Assembly (NCBI RefSeq): GCF_002245655.1
Contig: NZ_NOIH01000010.1
Span: 1-64,000 of the forward strand
Length of the DNA: 64,000 bases
Source: Thauera propionica
Lineage (GTDB): Bacteria > Pseudomonadota > Gammaproteobacteria > Burkholderiales > Rhodocyclaceae
Reading direction: 5' to 3'
Shown here piece by piece: positions 16,491 to 25,699 of the stretch. Below the pieces are notes generated by a model that ran no database searches, was not told the origin of the DNA, and saw nothing but the letters and a program-made list of their open reading frames with translations. Made by a program: the position numbers and the translations under genes. Position 1 is the first letter of the stretch, and each line of letters opens with the position of its first letter.

Positions 16491-17066
16491 TTGCTGGCGC
16501 AGAAGATGGATTTTGAACAACTCGCACGCGACTTTCGCCCGCCGATGCTGCGCTTTGCACAACTGCATCTTCCGCGTCGCGAAGATGCGGAGGACGCGGT
16601 ACATGACGTGCTCACGGCAATGCTCGCCACCGACTGGAGCAAGGTGAGCGAGGGTGGGATCAGGACCTATCTGTTCGGCATCCTGCGTCACAAGATCACC
16701 GACCGCCTGCGTCACAAGTACCGCGGTGAGATCGCATGCGGCGAGGTGTTCGAGGATGATCTCGATGACATGCTGTTCACGACTCGCGGACACTGGTCGA
16801 CCGGGGTTGCCCCCGGCCTGTGGAGTTCCCCCGACGGGCAGCTTGAAACCGAGCAGTTCTTCGCCGTCGTCGATCTCTGCGTCAACAGGCTCCCGCCGAA
16901 ACCGGCCCGCGTGTTCAGCATGAGGGAGTTCCTCGAATGCGAGGCCGGGGAGATCTGCAACGTGCTCGGCCTGACGCAGGCAGACTACTGGCAGTGCATG
17001 AGCCGGGCACGCAAGCAGTTGCAGTTGTGCCTGAACCAGCGCTGGTTTGGAGGACGCACATCGTGA
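16491..17066 (+). CDS. ECF-type sigma-70 family factor
   Basis: About 191 residues. Region 2 (FEQLARDFRPPMLRFAQLHL, then EDAEDAVHDVLTAM, and FGILRHKITDRLRHK) and region 4 (LPPKPARVFSMREF, then EAGEICNVLGLTQADYWQCM) are both present, while regions 1 and 3 are missing, as in ECF sigma factors. TTG 16491 has AGGAG at 16481-16485 with 5-base spacing; ATG 16506 is the alternative with a poorer site. The stop overlaps the start of a 63-residue zinc-binding protein, the typical sigma/anti-sigma arrangement. Confidence 0.88.
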   Translation: MLAQKMDFEQLARDFRPPMLRFAQLHLPRREDAEDAVHDVLTAMLATDWSKVSEGGIRTYLFGILRHKITDRLRHKYRGEIACGEVFEDDLDDMLFTTRGHWSTGVAPGLWSSPDGQLETEQFFAVVDLCVNRLPPKPARVFSMREFLECEAGEICNVLGLTQADYWQCMSRARKQLQLCLNQRWFGGRTS

Positions 17067-17257
17067 TGACGTGCAAGGAATACATTTTCAAGCTGACATC
17101 GGGACAACTCGTCGACGCCGGCCTCATCGAGCGCTTCTGGGCCGGACAGCACCGACTCATGTGCCGTCGGTGCCGCACCTTTACCACCAACGACGAGAAG
17201 CTGGGCAAGGCAGTACGCGCCTACAGGGCCCACCTCGACGGCGCTCCGAAGGAGTGA
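17066..17257 (+). CDS. Small zinc-finger protein, probable anti-sigma factor
   Basis: A 63-residue protein whose ATG overlaps the sigma factor stop by one base (TGATG), with GGAGG just upstream. It has Cys3 and a HRLMCRRC motif, the H-x3-C-x2-C half of the zf-HC2/ZAS zinc-binding anti-sigma domain. There is no transmembrane helix, so it would be a soluble, possibly redox- or metal-responsive anti-sigma factor. The pairing is inferred from motif and position. It is too small to carry any further domain. Confidence 0.75.
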   Translation: MTCKEYIFKLTSGQLVDAGLIERFWAGQHRLMCRRCRTFTTNDEKLGKAVRAYRAHLDGAPKE

Positions 17258-17266
17258 CCGGGCCGC

Positions 17267-18139
17267 TCAAGGCAGCTCGCGAACTCGCACGAACACCGGG
17301 AAGCGCGGCAGTCCGCCGCCCGTGAGTTCGCGGTAGCGATAGGTCACCTCACTGCCGACCGCCGGCGGATTACGCCGGTCCGCGTCGCTCAGACCGGTGC
17401 CGATGCGAAAGCGCCGGCCGTCCGGCCTTTCCACCTCGAGCGCGCCAACCACCTTGGCGTATTTGCCGCGCCCCGGCAGATGCCCGACGACGCGGGCCTC
17501 CGCATCGAGGAAGGGCGTCAGCTTGAGCAAGGCCTCGCTGCGGCCGTTATCCCAATGCGCGTCGGCCCGATGCAGCATCAGCCCTTCGCCACCCGCCGCA
17601 AGGACTGTGTCGAGCGTTGCCGCGAGCGACGCGGCATCGGCGACGCGGAACTGGGGAACAACCTGTAGCCACGGCAGCTCGGCCCCCTCGACGATGCGTT
17701 GCAGGCGCACCAACCGCTCGCCGAAGGTCCCGGCGCCGCCCGGGGTATCGAACACCATGTAACGCACCGAACGCCAGCCGGCCTCGTCCACCGCCTCCCG
17801 CCGCACGAGACCCGACAAGGCCTCGAAACGTCCGCGCCCGAGCCACAGCTCGCCATCGAGCGGCACGTCAGGCAGGGCAGCAACGAACCAGCCCGGCGCC
17901 GGAATCGAGCGGCCGCTGCGAAAGCGCAGGCGCCGCCCGTCCCAGCAGGCACGCACGCCGTCGAGCTTTTCGCTGACCCAGTAGCGGGCCGGATCGAGTC
18001 CTTCGCGCCAACGACCGGCGAGCATGGCAGCGGGCGGAACGTCGTCGCCGGCGATGCCGGGATGGATGAACGCAAGGCCCGCGCAAATGATGGTGCGCAG
18101 CGTGCGACGACGTGCTGGAGAGGGGTGGAGGAGCTTCAT
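17267..18139 (-). CDS. Periplasmic ATP-dependent DNA ligase (Lig E-like)
   Basis: 290 residues with an N-terminal signal (RRRTLRTIICAGLAFIHPGIAG), so it should act in the periplasm. SEKLDGVRA (about 56-64) holds the nucleotidyl-lysine K58 of the KxDG motif; DGELWLGRG, GGEGLMLH and LLKLTPF are motifs III, IV and V. A short OB-fold domain ends the protein, with no extra DNA-binding domain, matching the minimal Lig E class. Such ligases seal nicks and have been linked to DNA uptake or extracellular DNA. ATG 18139 is chosen because the signal follows directly. Confidence 0.88.
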   Translation of the reverse strand: MKLLHPSPARRRTLRTIICAGLAFIHPGIAGDDVPPAAMLAGRWREGLDPARYWVSEKLDGVRACWDGRRLRFRSGRSIPAPGWFVAALPDVPLDGELWLGRGRFEALSGLVRREAVDEAGWRSVRYMVFDTPGGAGTFGERLVRLQRIVEGAELPWLQVVPQFRVADAASLAATLDTVLAAGGEGLMLHRADAHWDNGRSEALLKLTPFLDAEARVVGHLPGRGKYAKVVGALEVERPDGRRFRIGTGLSDADRRNPPAVGSEVTYRYRELTGGGLPRFPVFVRVRELP

Positions 18140-18273
18140 CTGGCGCTTATGGGGCGGGAACAGGCAGCGCCATAATAATGTCATTTCCATAACCAGATCA
18201 GCTTCGGGCGCAAATCGCCTCGCCCGCCCCTGCCCCTTCCCCGCCGGAAAGCGGATAATCCGCGGCGCCTGCC

Positions 18274-19251
18274 ATGAACACCCGAACCGTGACCGACGCT
18301 ACGTCCTCCCTGCCCCCCGCCCTGCTGCTGATGGGACCCACCGCCAGCGGCAAGACCGCCTGCGCGCTGGCGCTTGCCCGGGCGCTGCCGATCGAGATCA
18401 TCAGCGTCGACTCCGCGCTCGTGTATCGCGACATGGACATCGGTACGGCCAAGCCGAGCGCGGCGGAACGGGCGAGTTGCCCACACCACCTGATCGACAT
18501 CGTGTCGCCGGAAGAGGCCTATTCGGCAGCGCGCTTCCGCGCCGACGCCGTGCATCTGATGGCCGAGATCACCGCCCGCGGCAACATCCCGCTGCTGGCC
18601 GGCGGCACCATGCTGTACTTCAAGACCCTGCGCGATGGGCTCTCCGACCTGCCGCCGGCCGATGCCGAGCTGCGCCGCGCCATCGACGAGGACGCCGCCG
18701 CACGCGGCTGGCCGGCGCTGCACGCCGAGCTTGCGCGGCTCGACCCCGACGCCGCCGCCCGACTCGAACCGAGCGACGCCCAGCGCATCCAGCGCGCGCT
18801 CGAGATCGTGCGCCTCACCGGTCGGCCCCTGGCCGAAAGCTACGCCCGCAAGGAAGATGACGCCCTGCCCTGTCGCCTGCTGCCGATCGCGCTTGCGCCC
18901 TCCGACCGCAGCGTGCTGCATGTGCGCATTGCCGAGCGCTTCGACGCCATGCTGCATGCCGGCTTCGTCGACGAAGTGCGCCAACTGCGCCGCAACTACC
19001 ACCTGACGCCGGACATGCCCTCGATGCGCTGCGTCGGGTACCGCCAGGCCTGGGAGTACCTGGATGGCGACATCGGCTACGACGAGCTGCGCTTCAAGGG
19101 CATCGCCGCCACGCGCCAGCTGGCCAAGCGCCAGCTCACCTGGCAACGTCAGTTCCGCGAGACCTGGCCAGGCTTCGTCGAAGTCGACTGCCTGCGGCCC
19201 GACCTCGCCGACGCGGTCGGCCACGCCGCGCTCAGGCTGCTGGGCCGATAG
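18274..19251 (+). CDS. miaA: tRNA dimethylallyltransferase
   Basis: MiaA adds a dimethylallyl group to A37 of tRNAs that read UNN codons. The P-loop GPTASGKT (about 21-28), [20 protein letters not shown] with the catalytic Asp, AGGTMLYFK and [21 protein letters not shown] are all present. Length 325 is normal. In many gamma-proteobacteria miaA follows mutL directly; here six genes lie between the two, a local separation of a common pair. DUF1415 follows after 41 bases in the same direction. Confidence 0.96.
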   Translation: MNTRTVTDATSSLPPALLLMGPTASGKTACALALARALPIEIISVDSALVYRDMDIGTAKPSAAERASCPHHLIDIVSPEEAYSAARFRADAVHLMAEITARGNIPLLAGGTMLYFKTLRDGLSDLPPADAELRRAIDEDAAARGWPALHAELARLDPDAAARLEPSDAQRIQRALEIVRLTGRPLAESYARKEDDALPCRLLPIALAPSDRSVLHVRIAERFDAMLHAGFVDEVRQLRRNYHLTPDMPSMRCVGYRQAWEYLDGDIGYDELRFKGIAATRQLAKRQLTWQRQFRETWPGFVEVDCLRPDLADAVGHAALRLLGR

Positions 19252-19292
19252 GCGCCTGCCACCCGACAAACCACCCGCAAGGAATCACGAAC

Positions 19293-19838
19293 ATGGACCA
19301 GCAGATCATCGACGACATCAACCAATGGCTGGACGAAGTGGTCATCGGCCTCAACCTCTGTCCCTTCGCTGCCAAGCCGCGGCGCGAAAAGCGCGTGCGC
19401 ATCGCCATCAGCCATGCCACCGACGAGGAAGCCCTGCTCAACGACCTGCAGGCCGAGCTCGAGCGCCTGTCCGACACCCCGGTCGAGGAACTGGAAACGA
19501 CCTTGCTGGCGATCCCCGACATGCTCGAGAACTTCGAGGACTACAACGACTTCCTCGACGCGGTCGACCTGTGGGTGGAGCAGTTCGGCTGGGAAGGCGA
19601 GCTGCAGGTGGCCAGCTTCCATCCGCAGTACCAGTTCGCCGACACCGAGGCCGACGAGCCCGGCAACCTGACCAACCGCTCGCCTTGGCCGATGCTGCAC
19701 ATCATTCGCGAGGAAAGCCTGGAACAGGCCGTCGACCACTACCCCGACGTCGAGGGCATCCCCGAGCGCAACATCAAGCGCATGGAGGCACTGAGCAAGG
19801 ACGAGAAGCGCAAGCTCTTCCCCTACCTGTTCGGCTGA
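19293..19838 (+). CDS. DUF1415 protein
   Basis: 181 residues matching the DUF1415 pattern: VVIGLNLCPFAAKP near the start, an acidic middle (IPDMLENFEDYNDFLDAVD), VASFHPQYQFA, and NRSPWPMLHIIREESLE toward the end. The conserved Cys in NLCPFA and the two His could bind metal or be catalytic, but no function is established. The ATG follows AAGGAATCACGAAC. It lies 41 bases after miaA and may be in the same transcript. Confidence 0.88.
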   Translation: MDQQIIDDINQWLDEVVIGLNLCPFAAKPRREKRVRIAISHATDEEALLNDLQAELERLSDTPVEELETTLLAIPDMLENFEDYNDFLDAVDLWVEQFGWEGELQVASFHPQYQFADTEADEPGNLTNRSPWPMLHIIREESLEQAVDHYPDVEGIPERNIKRMEALSKDEKRKLFPYLFG

Positions 19839-19937
19839 AACCTGCCCATTCTGGGACCTTGGCCGGTCGCGGACGAAGGAGTAGAGTAGCTGCAACGAAT
19901 CCGGTTTTACCTACCATTCAACAACCGGAGTGCGCCT

Positions 19938-20159
19938 ATGTTCCCTGAGTACCGCGACCTGATCACCCAGCTCAAGACCACCGATCGTCACTTCCTGCAG
20001 TTGTTCGACAAGCACAACGCGCTCGATCAGCAGATCAAGAATATCGAGACGCATATCGAGCACGCCACGCATGAAGAGGTCGAAGTCCTGAAGAAGCAGA
20101 AACTGCTGCTGAAGGACCAGATGTACGCGATCCTGAAGAAAGCCGAATCCCCCGCCTGA
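19938..20159 (+). CDS. YdcH family protein (DUF465)
   Basis: A 73-residue, wholly helical protein. The first half (FPEYRDLITQLKTTDRHF, then LFDKHNALDQQIKNIE) and the second (EEVEVLKKQKLLLKDQMYAIL) match the DUF465/YdcH family of small coiled-coil proteins. The function is not established. The ATG follows AACCGGAGTGCGCCT. It is monocistronic, with a terminator 38 bases after its stop. Confidence 0.88.
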   Translation: MFPEYRDLITQLKTTDRHFLQLFDKHNALDQQIKNIETHIEHATHEEVEVLKKQKLLLKDQMYAILKKAESPA

Positions 20160-20196
20160 GGATCCGGCAAGCGAAGGACGGCAGGTTTGCCGAGAC

Positions 20197-20231
20197 GCCC
20201 CCCGAAGCCAGATGGCTGCCCGGGGGCTTTT
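20197..20231 (+). terminator. Terminator after the YdcH gene
   Basis: GCCCCC and GGGGGC arms enclose a smaller AGCCA/TGGCT hairpin and are followed by TTTT. It sits between the YdcH gene and the convergent RND gene. Confidence 0.7.
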
Positions 20232-20247
20232 CGTTTCCGCAGCGCGC

Positions 20248-23200
20248 TCAGGTTTCAACGCCGGCCGGCTTCACGTCCAGCTCCATCGCCTCGCGCTGCC
20301 TGCGCGCCAGCAGCGAATACACCGTCGGCACCACGAACAGCGTGAAGAAGGTCCCCAGCAGCAGGCCGCCGACGATCACCCAGCCGATCTGCTGGCGGCT
20401 CTCTGCCCCCGCACCGGTCGCCAGCGCGAGCGGCACCGAGCCCAGCACCATCGCCCCGGTCGTCATCAGGATCGGGCGCAGGCGCAGCACCGAGGCCTCG
20501 ATCACCGCGTCCACCAGCTCGCGCCCCTGCTCGCGCAACTGGTTGGCGAACTCGACGATCAGGATGCCGTGCTTGGTGATCAGGCCCACGAGCGTCACCA
20601 GGCCAATCTGGCTATAGACGTTGAGCGTGCCGCCGGTCAGCCACAGCGCGCCGAGCGCACCGGTCATCGACAGCGGCACCGTCAGCATGATGATGAAGGG
20701 GTCGCGAAAACTCTCGAACTGCGCTGCGAGCACCAGATAGATGAAGGCCAGCGCCAGCATGAAGACCAGCGCCAGGCTCGCCGAGCTGGTGCGGAACTCG
20801 CGCGACTGCCCGTCATAGTCGGTGGCGTAGCCCGCCGGCAGGATGCGCGCCGCGGTCTGGTCCATCCACTGCAGGGCCTCGCCCAGCGCGTAGTCGGGCG
20901 CGAGGTTGGCCGAGATCGTCACCGAGCGACGCTGGCCGAAGTGGTTGAGCTCGCGCGGCGCCACCGCCTCGCTCACCTTCACCACGTTGGCCAGCGGCAC
21001 CATCTCGCCATTGCGCGCACGCACGAAGATGTCGCGGATGTCACGCGGATCGGCCCGGCTGGCGGCGGCGACCTGCACGATCACGTCGTACTGCTCGGCA
21101 TCCTGCTTGTAGCGGGTGACCTGGCGGCCGCCGAGCATGGTCTCGAGCGTACGGCCGATGACGTCGACCGGCACGCCGAGATCGGCCGCGCGGTCGCGAT
21201 CGACTTCGACGGAGAGTTCCGGCAGGGTCAGCTTGAGGTCGGTGTCGGGCGAGATGAAGCCCGGGTTGTTGCGCATCTCGTCGAGGATCAGCTCGGTATA
21301 GCGGGCCAGTTCGTCGTAGGACTCGGAGGTCGACACCACGAAGCTCAGCGGCCGCGAGCGCGGACTCTGGCCGAAGGATGCCGGCATCACCGGGAAGGCA
21401 TTCACGCCGGGAATCGCCCTCAGCTTCGGCCCCAGTTCCTCCGCGATCTGCGCCGCACCGCGTTCGCGCTCGCCCCAGTCGGTGAAGCCGACGAAGGAAA
21501 TACCCTGCGAGACCGTCGGATTGCCCGCGATGACCAGATAGCGGTCCACCTCGGGCAGGCCGGCATAGATGTCCTCGAGTTCGCGCGCATAACGTCCCAT
21601 GTAATCGATCGTCGCCCCTTCCGGGCCGCTGAAGATGCCGATCACGCGGCCGCGGTCCTCCTGCGGCGCGAGTTCGGTCTTCAACTGGCCCATCAGCAGC
21701 ACCGAGGAGCCGGCGACCAGCGCGAACACCAGCATCACCAGCCAGCGCGCCTTCAGCGCCGCCGCCAGCACGCCACGGTAGCCCTCGGTCATCCAGTTCA
21801 GGAAGCGCTCGATGCCGTTGTAGATCGGGCCGTGCCTGGGCTCGTGGCGCAGCAGCTTCGAGCACATCATCGGCGACAGCGTCAGCGCCACGAAGCCGGA
21901 CACGATCACTGCGCCGGCCAGCGTCAACGCGAACTCGGTGAACAGCTTGCCGGTGCGCCCGGTCATGAAGGCGACCGGCGCATACACGGCAGCCAGCGTG
22001 ATCGTCATCGCCACCACCGCGAAGCCGATCTCCCTGGCGCCCCTGAAGGCCGCGGCCACCGGTTCCATGCCCTCCTCGACGTGGCGGTAGATGTTCTCCA
22101 ACACCACGATCGCGTCGTCCACCACAAGGCCGATCGCCAGCACCAGCGCGAGCAGCGTCAGCGTGTTTATCGAGAAGCCGAACGCGAACATCAGCGTGAA
22201 CGCGCCCACCAGCGACACCGGGATCGTCACCAGCGGCACCAGCATCGCGCGCCAGTTGCGCAGGAAGAACAGGCACACGCCCGCCACCAGCAGCACCGCC
22301 TCCCAGATCGTGGCAAACACCGCGTCAATCGAGCGCTCGATGAACACCGTGGTGTCGTTGGCGATGGTCATCGACATGCCCTCGGGCAGCTCGCTCTCGA
22401 GCCGCGGCAGCATCTCGACCAGCCCCTGCTTGAGATCGAGCGGATTGGCCGTGGCCTGCTTGATGAGACCGATCGAGATGGAGGGCCTGCCCATGAAGCG
22501 CACCGACGTACGCTCGTTCTCGGGCGCCACCTCGACGCGGCCGATGTCGCGGATGCGCACCGGATAGTCGGCGGCGTTGGCCGGCTGGCGCACCACCACG
22601 GCCTCGAATTCGTCCACCTGGGCCAGATCGGTGCGCGCCACCACCGCGAATTCGCGCTGACTGCTTTCGATGCGGCCAGCGGGCAGCTCGACGTTCTGGC
22701 CACGGATCGCGTTCTCGATCTCCTGCACGGTGAGGCCGAAAGCCGCCAAGCGGTCGCGATCGAGCCAGATCCGCATCGAATAGCGGCGCTCGCCGAACAC
22801 CCGCGCATCGGCCGCGCCTGGCAGGGTCTGCAGCCTGGGCTTGATGATGCGGCTGGCGAAATCGCTCATCTCCAGTGGCGAATGCCGGTCGGACGAGAAG
22901 GCGACCCAGATGATCGGGTTGGCGTCGGCCTCGACCTTGGCGATCACCGGTTCGTCCACGTCATCCGGCAACCGGCGCCGCACGCGCGACACCCGGTCGC
23001 GCACGTCGGCCGCGGCACTGTCGGCGTCGCGCTCGACCCGGAAGCGGATGGTGATCTGGCTGCGCTCGGAGCGGCTGATCGAGGACAGCACGTCCACGCC
23101 CTCGATGCCGGCCAGCGAATCCTCCAGCGGCTTCGTCACCTGCGACTCGATGATCTCGGCGCTGGCGCCGGTATAGGTGGTATCGACGGTCACCACCGGC

Positions 23201-23325
23201 TCGTCGATGTTGGGATACTCGCGCACCGTCAGCCGCGAGTAGGACATCAGCCCCACCAGCAGCACCAGCAGCGACAGCACGGTGGCAAACACCGGGCGCT
23301 TGATGCAGATCTCGGAAATGACCAT
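20248..23325 (-). CDS. RND efflux transporter, inner-membrane subunit (HAE1 family)
   Basis: 1025 residues with the twelve-helix, two-loop layout of AcrB-like pumps. It opens with the family start ISEICIKRPVFATVLSLL, has the proton-relay Asp pair in helix 4 (IGLVVDDAIVVLENI, about 403-404) and the conserved SRDP-like region. It would export drugs or other amphiphiles using proton entry. The adaptor gene lies 35 bases upstream in the same operon; no outer-membrane channel gene is nearby, so it probably uses a shared TolC-type protein. Substrate unknown. Confidence 0.93.
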   Translation of the reverse strand: MVISEICIKRPVFATVLSLLVLLVGLMSYSRLTVREYPNIDEPVVTVDTTYTGASAEIIESQVTKPLEDSLAGIEGVDVLSSISRSERSQITIRFRVERDADSAAADVRDRVSRVRRRLPDDVDEPVIAKVEADANPIIWVAFSSDRHSPLEMSDFASRIIKPRLQTLPGAADARVFGERRYSMRIWLDRDRLAAFGLTVQEIENAIRGQNVELPAGRIESSQREFAVVARTDLAQVDEFEAVVVRQPANAADYPVRIRDIGRVEVAPENERTSVRFMGRPSISIGLIKQATANPLDLKQGLVEMLPRLESELPEGMSMTIANDTTVFIERSIDAVFATIWEAVLLVAGVCLFFLRNWRAMLVPLVTIPVSLVGAFTLMFAFGFSINTLTLLALVLAIGLVVDDAIVVLENIYRHVEEGMEPVAAAFRGAREIGFAVVAMTITLAAVYAPVAFMTGRTGKLFTEFALTLAGAVIVSGFVALTLSPMMCSKLLRHEPRHGPIYNGIERFLNWMTEGYRGVLAAALKARWLVMLVFALVAGSSVLLMGQLKTELAPQEDRGRVIGIFSGPEGATIDYMGRYARELEDIYAGLPEVDRYLVIAGNPTVSQGISFVGFTDWGERERGAAQIAEELGPKLRAIPGVNAFPVMPASFGQSPRSRPLSFVVSTSESYDELARYTELILDEMRNNPGFISPDTDLKLTLPELSVEVDRDRAADLGVPVDVIGRTLETMLGGRQVTRYKQDAEQYDVIVQVAAASRADPRDIRDIFVRARNGEMVPLANVVKVSEAVAPRELNHFGQRRSVTISANLAPDYALGEALQWMDQTAARILPAGYATDYDGQSREFRTSSASLALVFMLALAFIYLVLAAQFESFRDPFIIMLTVPLSMTGALGALWLTGGTLNVYSQIGLVTLVGLITKHGILIVEFANQLREQGRELVDAVIEASVLRLRPILMTTGAMVLGSVPLALATGAGAESRQQIGWVIVGGLLLGTFFTLFVVPTVYSLLARRQREAMELDVKPAGVET

Positions 23326-23360
23326 CGTCGCGGCTTCCTGTAGCTCGTCGGGCCCGGCGC

Positions 23361-24470
23361 TCAGCGCGCGGCAGCCGCGGTGTTCTGCGGCGCCTGCAGC
23401 ACCTTCACGGGCGCACCGTCGCGCAGCTTGAGCTGCCCGGCGGTCACCACCTGCTCGCCCGAGGCAAGCCCGCTGACGATCTCGACCACCGCCTCGCGCC
23501 GCACGCCTGTCGTCACATTCACTCGTTGTGCCTTGTCATCCGCCACACGGTAGACGAACTGCACGTTGCCCGGCGCCGGCACCAGCGCCGCCTCGGGCAC
23601 CACCAGCACGTCGGGCCGCTCGGCCAGGATGAGGCGCACACGGGCGAACACGCCCGGCCGCAGCCGCCCATCCGGATTGGGCAGACTTGCGCGCAGGCGT
23701 ACGGCGCGCCCCTGCGCATCGACCAGCGGGTCGATCGCATCCACGCGCGCGGCAAAGGTCTCGCCCGGCAGCACGTCGCTGGCCAGTTCGAGCGACTGAC
23801 CCGGCTTCACGCGGTCCAGGTACAGCTCTGGCAGGCGAAAATCCACCTTCAGCGTGGCGATGTCCTCCAGGTTGATCAGCGCGTCGCCGTCCTTCACGAA
23901 ATCGCCGGGACTCACGCTGCGGATGCCGACCACGCCGGCAAAGGGCGCGCGGATCTGCGTGCGCTCGAGCCGGGCCTGCGCCAGCGCCACGCCTGCCCGC
24001 GCCAGCTCCAGCTCGGCGCGGGCGTTGTCACGGCTGCTCTGGCTGACGAACTTGCGCGCGAACAGGTCTTCGGTGCGGCCGAAATTGGCCTCTGCCAGCG
24101 TCAGCTTGGCGCGCGCCTGTTGCAGCTCAGCGCGCTGCACGGCGGCGTCCAGTTCGACCAGCACCTCGCCGCGTTTCACCGCCTCGCCATCGCGAAAGGC
24201 GATGCGCGAGATCCGCCCTGCCACCTCCGGTCGCAGCACCACCGATTCGTTAGACACCAACGAGCCCACCGCCGTCACATCGTCGGCCATCGCGCGCGCC
24301 GCCACCAGCGCCACCTCCACCGGGACCGGCGCATTCTGGCCCGCGCCGCCCCCTGCCTGCTGTGGCACCGCGCTGCGGCTACCTGGCTGGTTGGCGTACC
24401 AGGCGTAAGCCACCAGGCCGGCAAGACCGATGACGCACAGGGCGATGACGAGGGGACGACGAGAGGACAT
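23361..24470 (-). CDS. RND periplasmic adaptor (membrane fusion protein)
   Basis: 369 residues with an N-terminal signal anchor (LVIALCVIGLAGLVAYAWYA) and no lipobox. The lipoyl/hairpin/barrel order is visible: VAGRISRIAFRDGEAVKRGE (first lipoyl half), a heptad hairpin (about 110-165), ERTQIRAPFAGVVGIRSV (second lipoyl half) and the beta-barrel part. It would link the RND pump of the same operon to an outer-membrane channel. It is the first gene of the operon. Confidence 0.93.
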   Translation of the reverse strand: MSSRRPLVIALCVIGLAGLVAYAWYANQPGSRSAVPQQAGGGAGQNAPVPVEVALVAARAMADDVTAVGSLVSNESVVLRPEVAGRISRIAFRDGEAVKRGEVLVELDAAVQRAELQQARAKLTLAEANFGRTEDLFARKFVSQSSRDNARAELELARAGVALAQARLERTQIRAPFAGVVGIRSVSPGDFVKDGDALINLEDIATLKVDFRLPELYLDRVKPGQSLELASDVLPGETFAARVDAIDPLVDAQGRAVRLRASLPNPDGRLRPGVFARVRLILAERPDVLVVPEAALVPAPGNVQFVYRVADDKAQRVNVTTGVRREAVVEIVSGLASGEQVVTAGQLKLRDGAPVKVLQAPQNTAAAAR

Positions 24471-24643
24471 GGCGATCCGCTTGGGCTACGAAAAGGGGAA
24501 ACCCCGCGATTGTCACACAGGGTGGCGAGACGGCGCTGAAGGCTGACAGCGCACGCGGGCCGCGAGTTCATGGACCGGCGAAAATCGAACTGTCCAGAGG
24601 TCTCCGGGCATTCGCAGATCGGCCATGACGGCGCCCAGCGCCC

Positions 24644-25129
24644 CTAGTCACGGGATTCGGCGGTCCTCTCAGGCGAGTCGTACTCCAGCAGCTGCAGGGT
24701 GCGTACGTCCCGTTCGCCGCCGTAATACTTGTCCAGCACTGCACTGAAGCACGAGTCGCCATCCGCAACCGCGTCGAACAAGCTCATGCAAGAGCGCAGC
24801 TTGAGCACGTCGGGGTAGCCGAAGATCTCCGCCGCCGAACGCCCGTGCAGGTCGAGCAAGCGCTGCGCGCACTCACGCAGGCGGGCACCCAGAGTCGGAT
24901 GTGCGAGGTAGGCTCGGGCCTCCGCGCAACTACGGATGCCGTAGAACCACGCCGTGGGGCTGTTGCCGAGCCCGGCCAGTTGCGGGAAAACGAACCACAT
25001 CCAGTGCGAACGCTTGGACCCCGCACGCAACTCGGCGAGGGCCTCGTCGAACACGGCCGCCTGCGCCGTCACGAAGCGCTCGAGATCGAAAGGATCGGCA
25101 TCGCCTGCCGCACGCCCGTCCGTCGTCAT
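24644..25129 (-). CDS. DUF1810 protein
   Basis: 161 residues with the DUF1810 signatures: DPFDLERFVTAQ near the start, RAGSKRSHWMWFVFPQLAG, and FGYPDVLKLRSCMSLFDAVA toward the end. Family members are about 140-150 residues and of unknown biochemical function. It stands alone, 60 bases downstream of the GDYXXLXY gene and 173 bases upstream of the RND adaptor. It is not obviously related to either neighbour. Confidence 0.88.
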   Translation of the reverse strand: MTTDGRAAGDADPFDLERFVTAQAAVFDEALAELRAGSKRSHWMWFVFPQLAGLGNSPTAWFYGIRSCAEARAYLAHPTLGARLRECAQRLLDLHGRSAAEIFGYPDVLKLRSCMSLFDAVADGDSCFSAVLDKYYGGERDVRTLQLLEYDSPERTAESRD

Positions 25130-25189
25130 CGCCGTTCTCCACGCAGACTCGCACCGGCTTCGGTGCGAGCGATGTCAGTTCCAGTGCCC

Positions 25190-25699
25190 TCAGCGCAGCT
25201 GCTCGCCCAGCCGGTTCAAGTCGGCATCGCGCAGATGCGTCAGCAGTGCGCTGCCATCGGGCGCGACGCGGAACTCGCCCCAGCGGGCCGCCTCGTAGCG
25301 GTCGGCCGTGCCCTCCTGGAAGAAGAAGGCATTCGGGCCGATCGTCGGGCGCCCGTCCCGCTGCCGGATGCGCATCGCCACGGCCTCGCCGGCGGGCCGC
25401 TTGTCGGACATGCCCGCCAGGCGCGCGCGATCCTGCACGTCCAGCGTGAGCACCGCATAGCGAGCAGGTGTCGCGCGTCGCGCAGGGTCCGGCGCCGCCA
25501 GCTCGTTATCGATGGCGAAGCGCAGCGCCATGTAGTCGCCCTGCATCAGCGAGCGCGGATCCACCGGAGCCAGTTGCACCAGCACGACGCGACCCTGCGC
25601 CAGGGTCTGCTCCCTGTCGTGGATGGCCTTCGACGCCGCACCCAGCACCAGGGCAAGCGCCGCGAGGATGGCGGCAGGAACGTGGCCTGCAGGCTTCAT
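25190..25699 (-). CDS. GDYXXLXY-motif protein
   Basis: 169 residues with one N-terminal hydrophobic helix (VPAAILAALALVLGA) and the rest probably periplasmic. QGDYMALRF at about 54-62 is the GDYxxLxY/F motif that names the family; FFFQEGTADRYEAARWGEFRV near the end is the second conserved stretch. Its ATG overlaps the DUF4401 stop in an ATGA. It is the last gene of a three-gene operon with DUF2157 and DUF4401, a set repeatedly found together; the function is unknown. Confidence 0.88.
   Translation of the reverse strand: MKPAGHVPAAILAALALVLGAASKAIHDREQTLAQGRVVLVQLAPVDPRSLMQGDYMALRFAIDNELAAPDPARRATPARYAVLTLDVQDRARLAGMSDKRPAGEAVAMRIRQRDGRPTIGPNAFFFQEGTADRYEAARWGEFRVAPDGSALLTHLRDADLNRLGEQLR

Noticed and set aside
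20212-23343. 1043-codon plus-strand ORF opposite the RND pump gene
   Set aside because: It is His/Arg/Gln-rich low-complexity sequence with no motif, an antisense shadow of a clear RND gene, common in GC-rich DNA.
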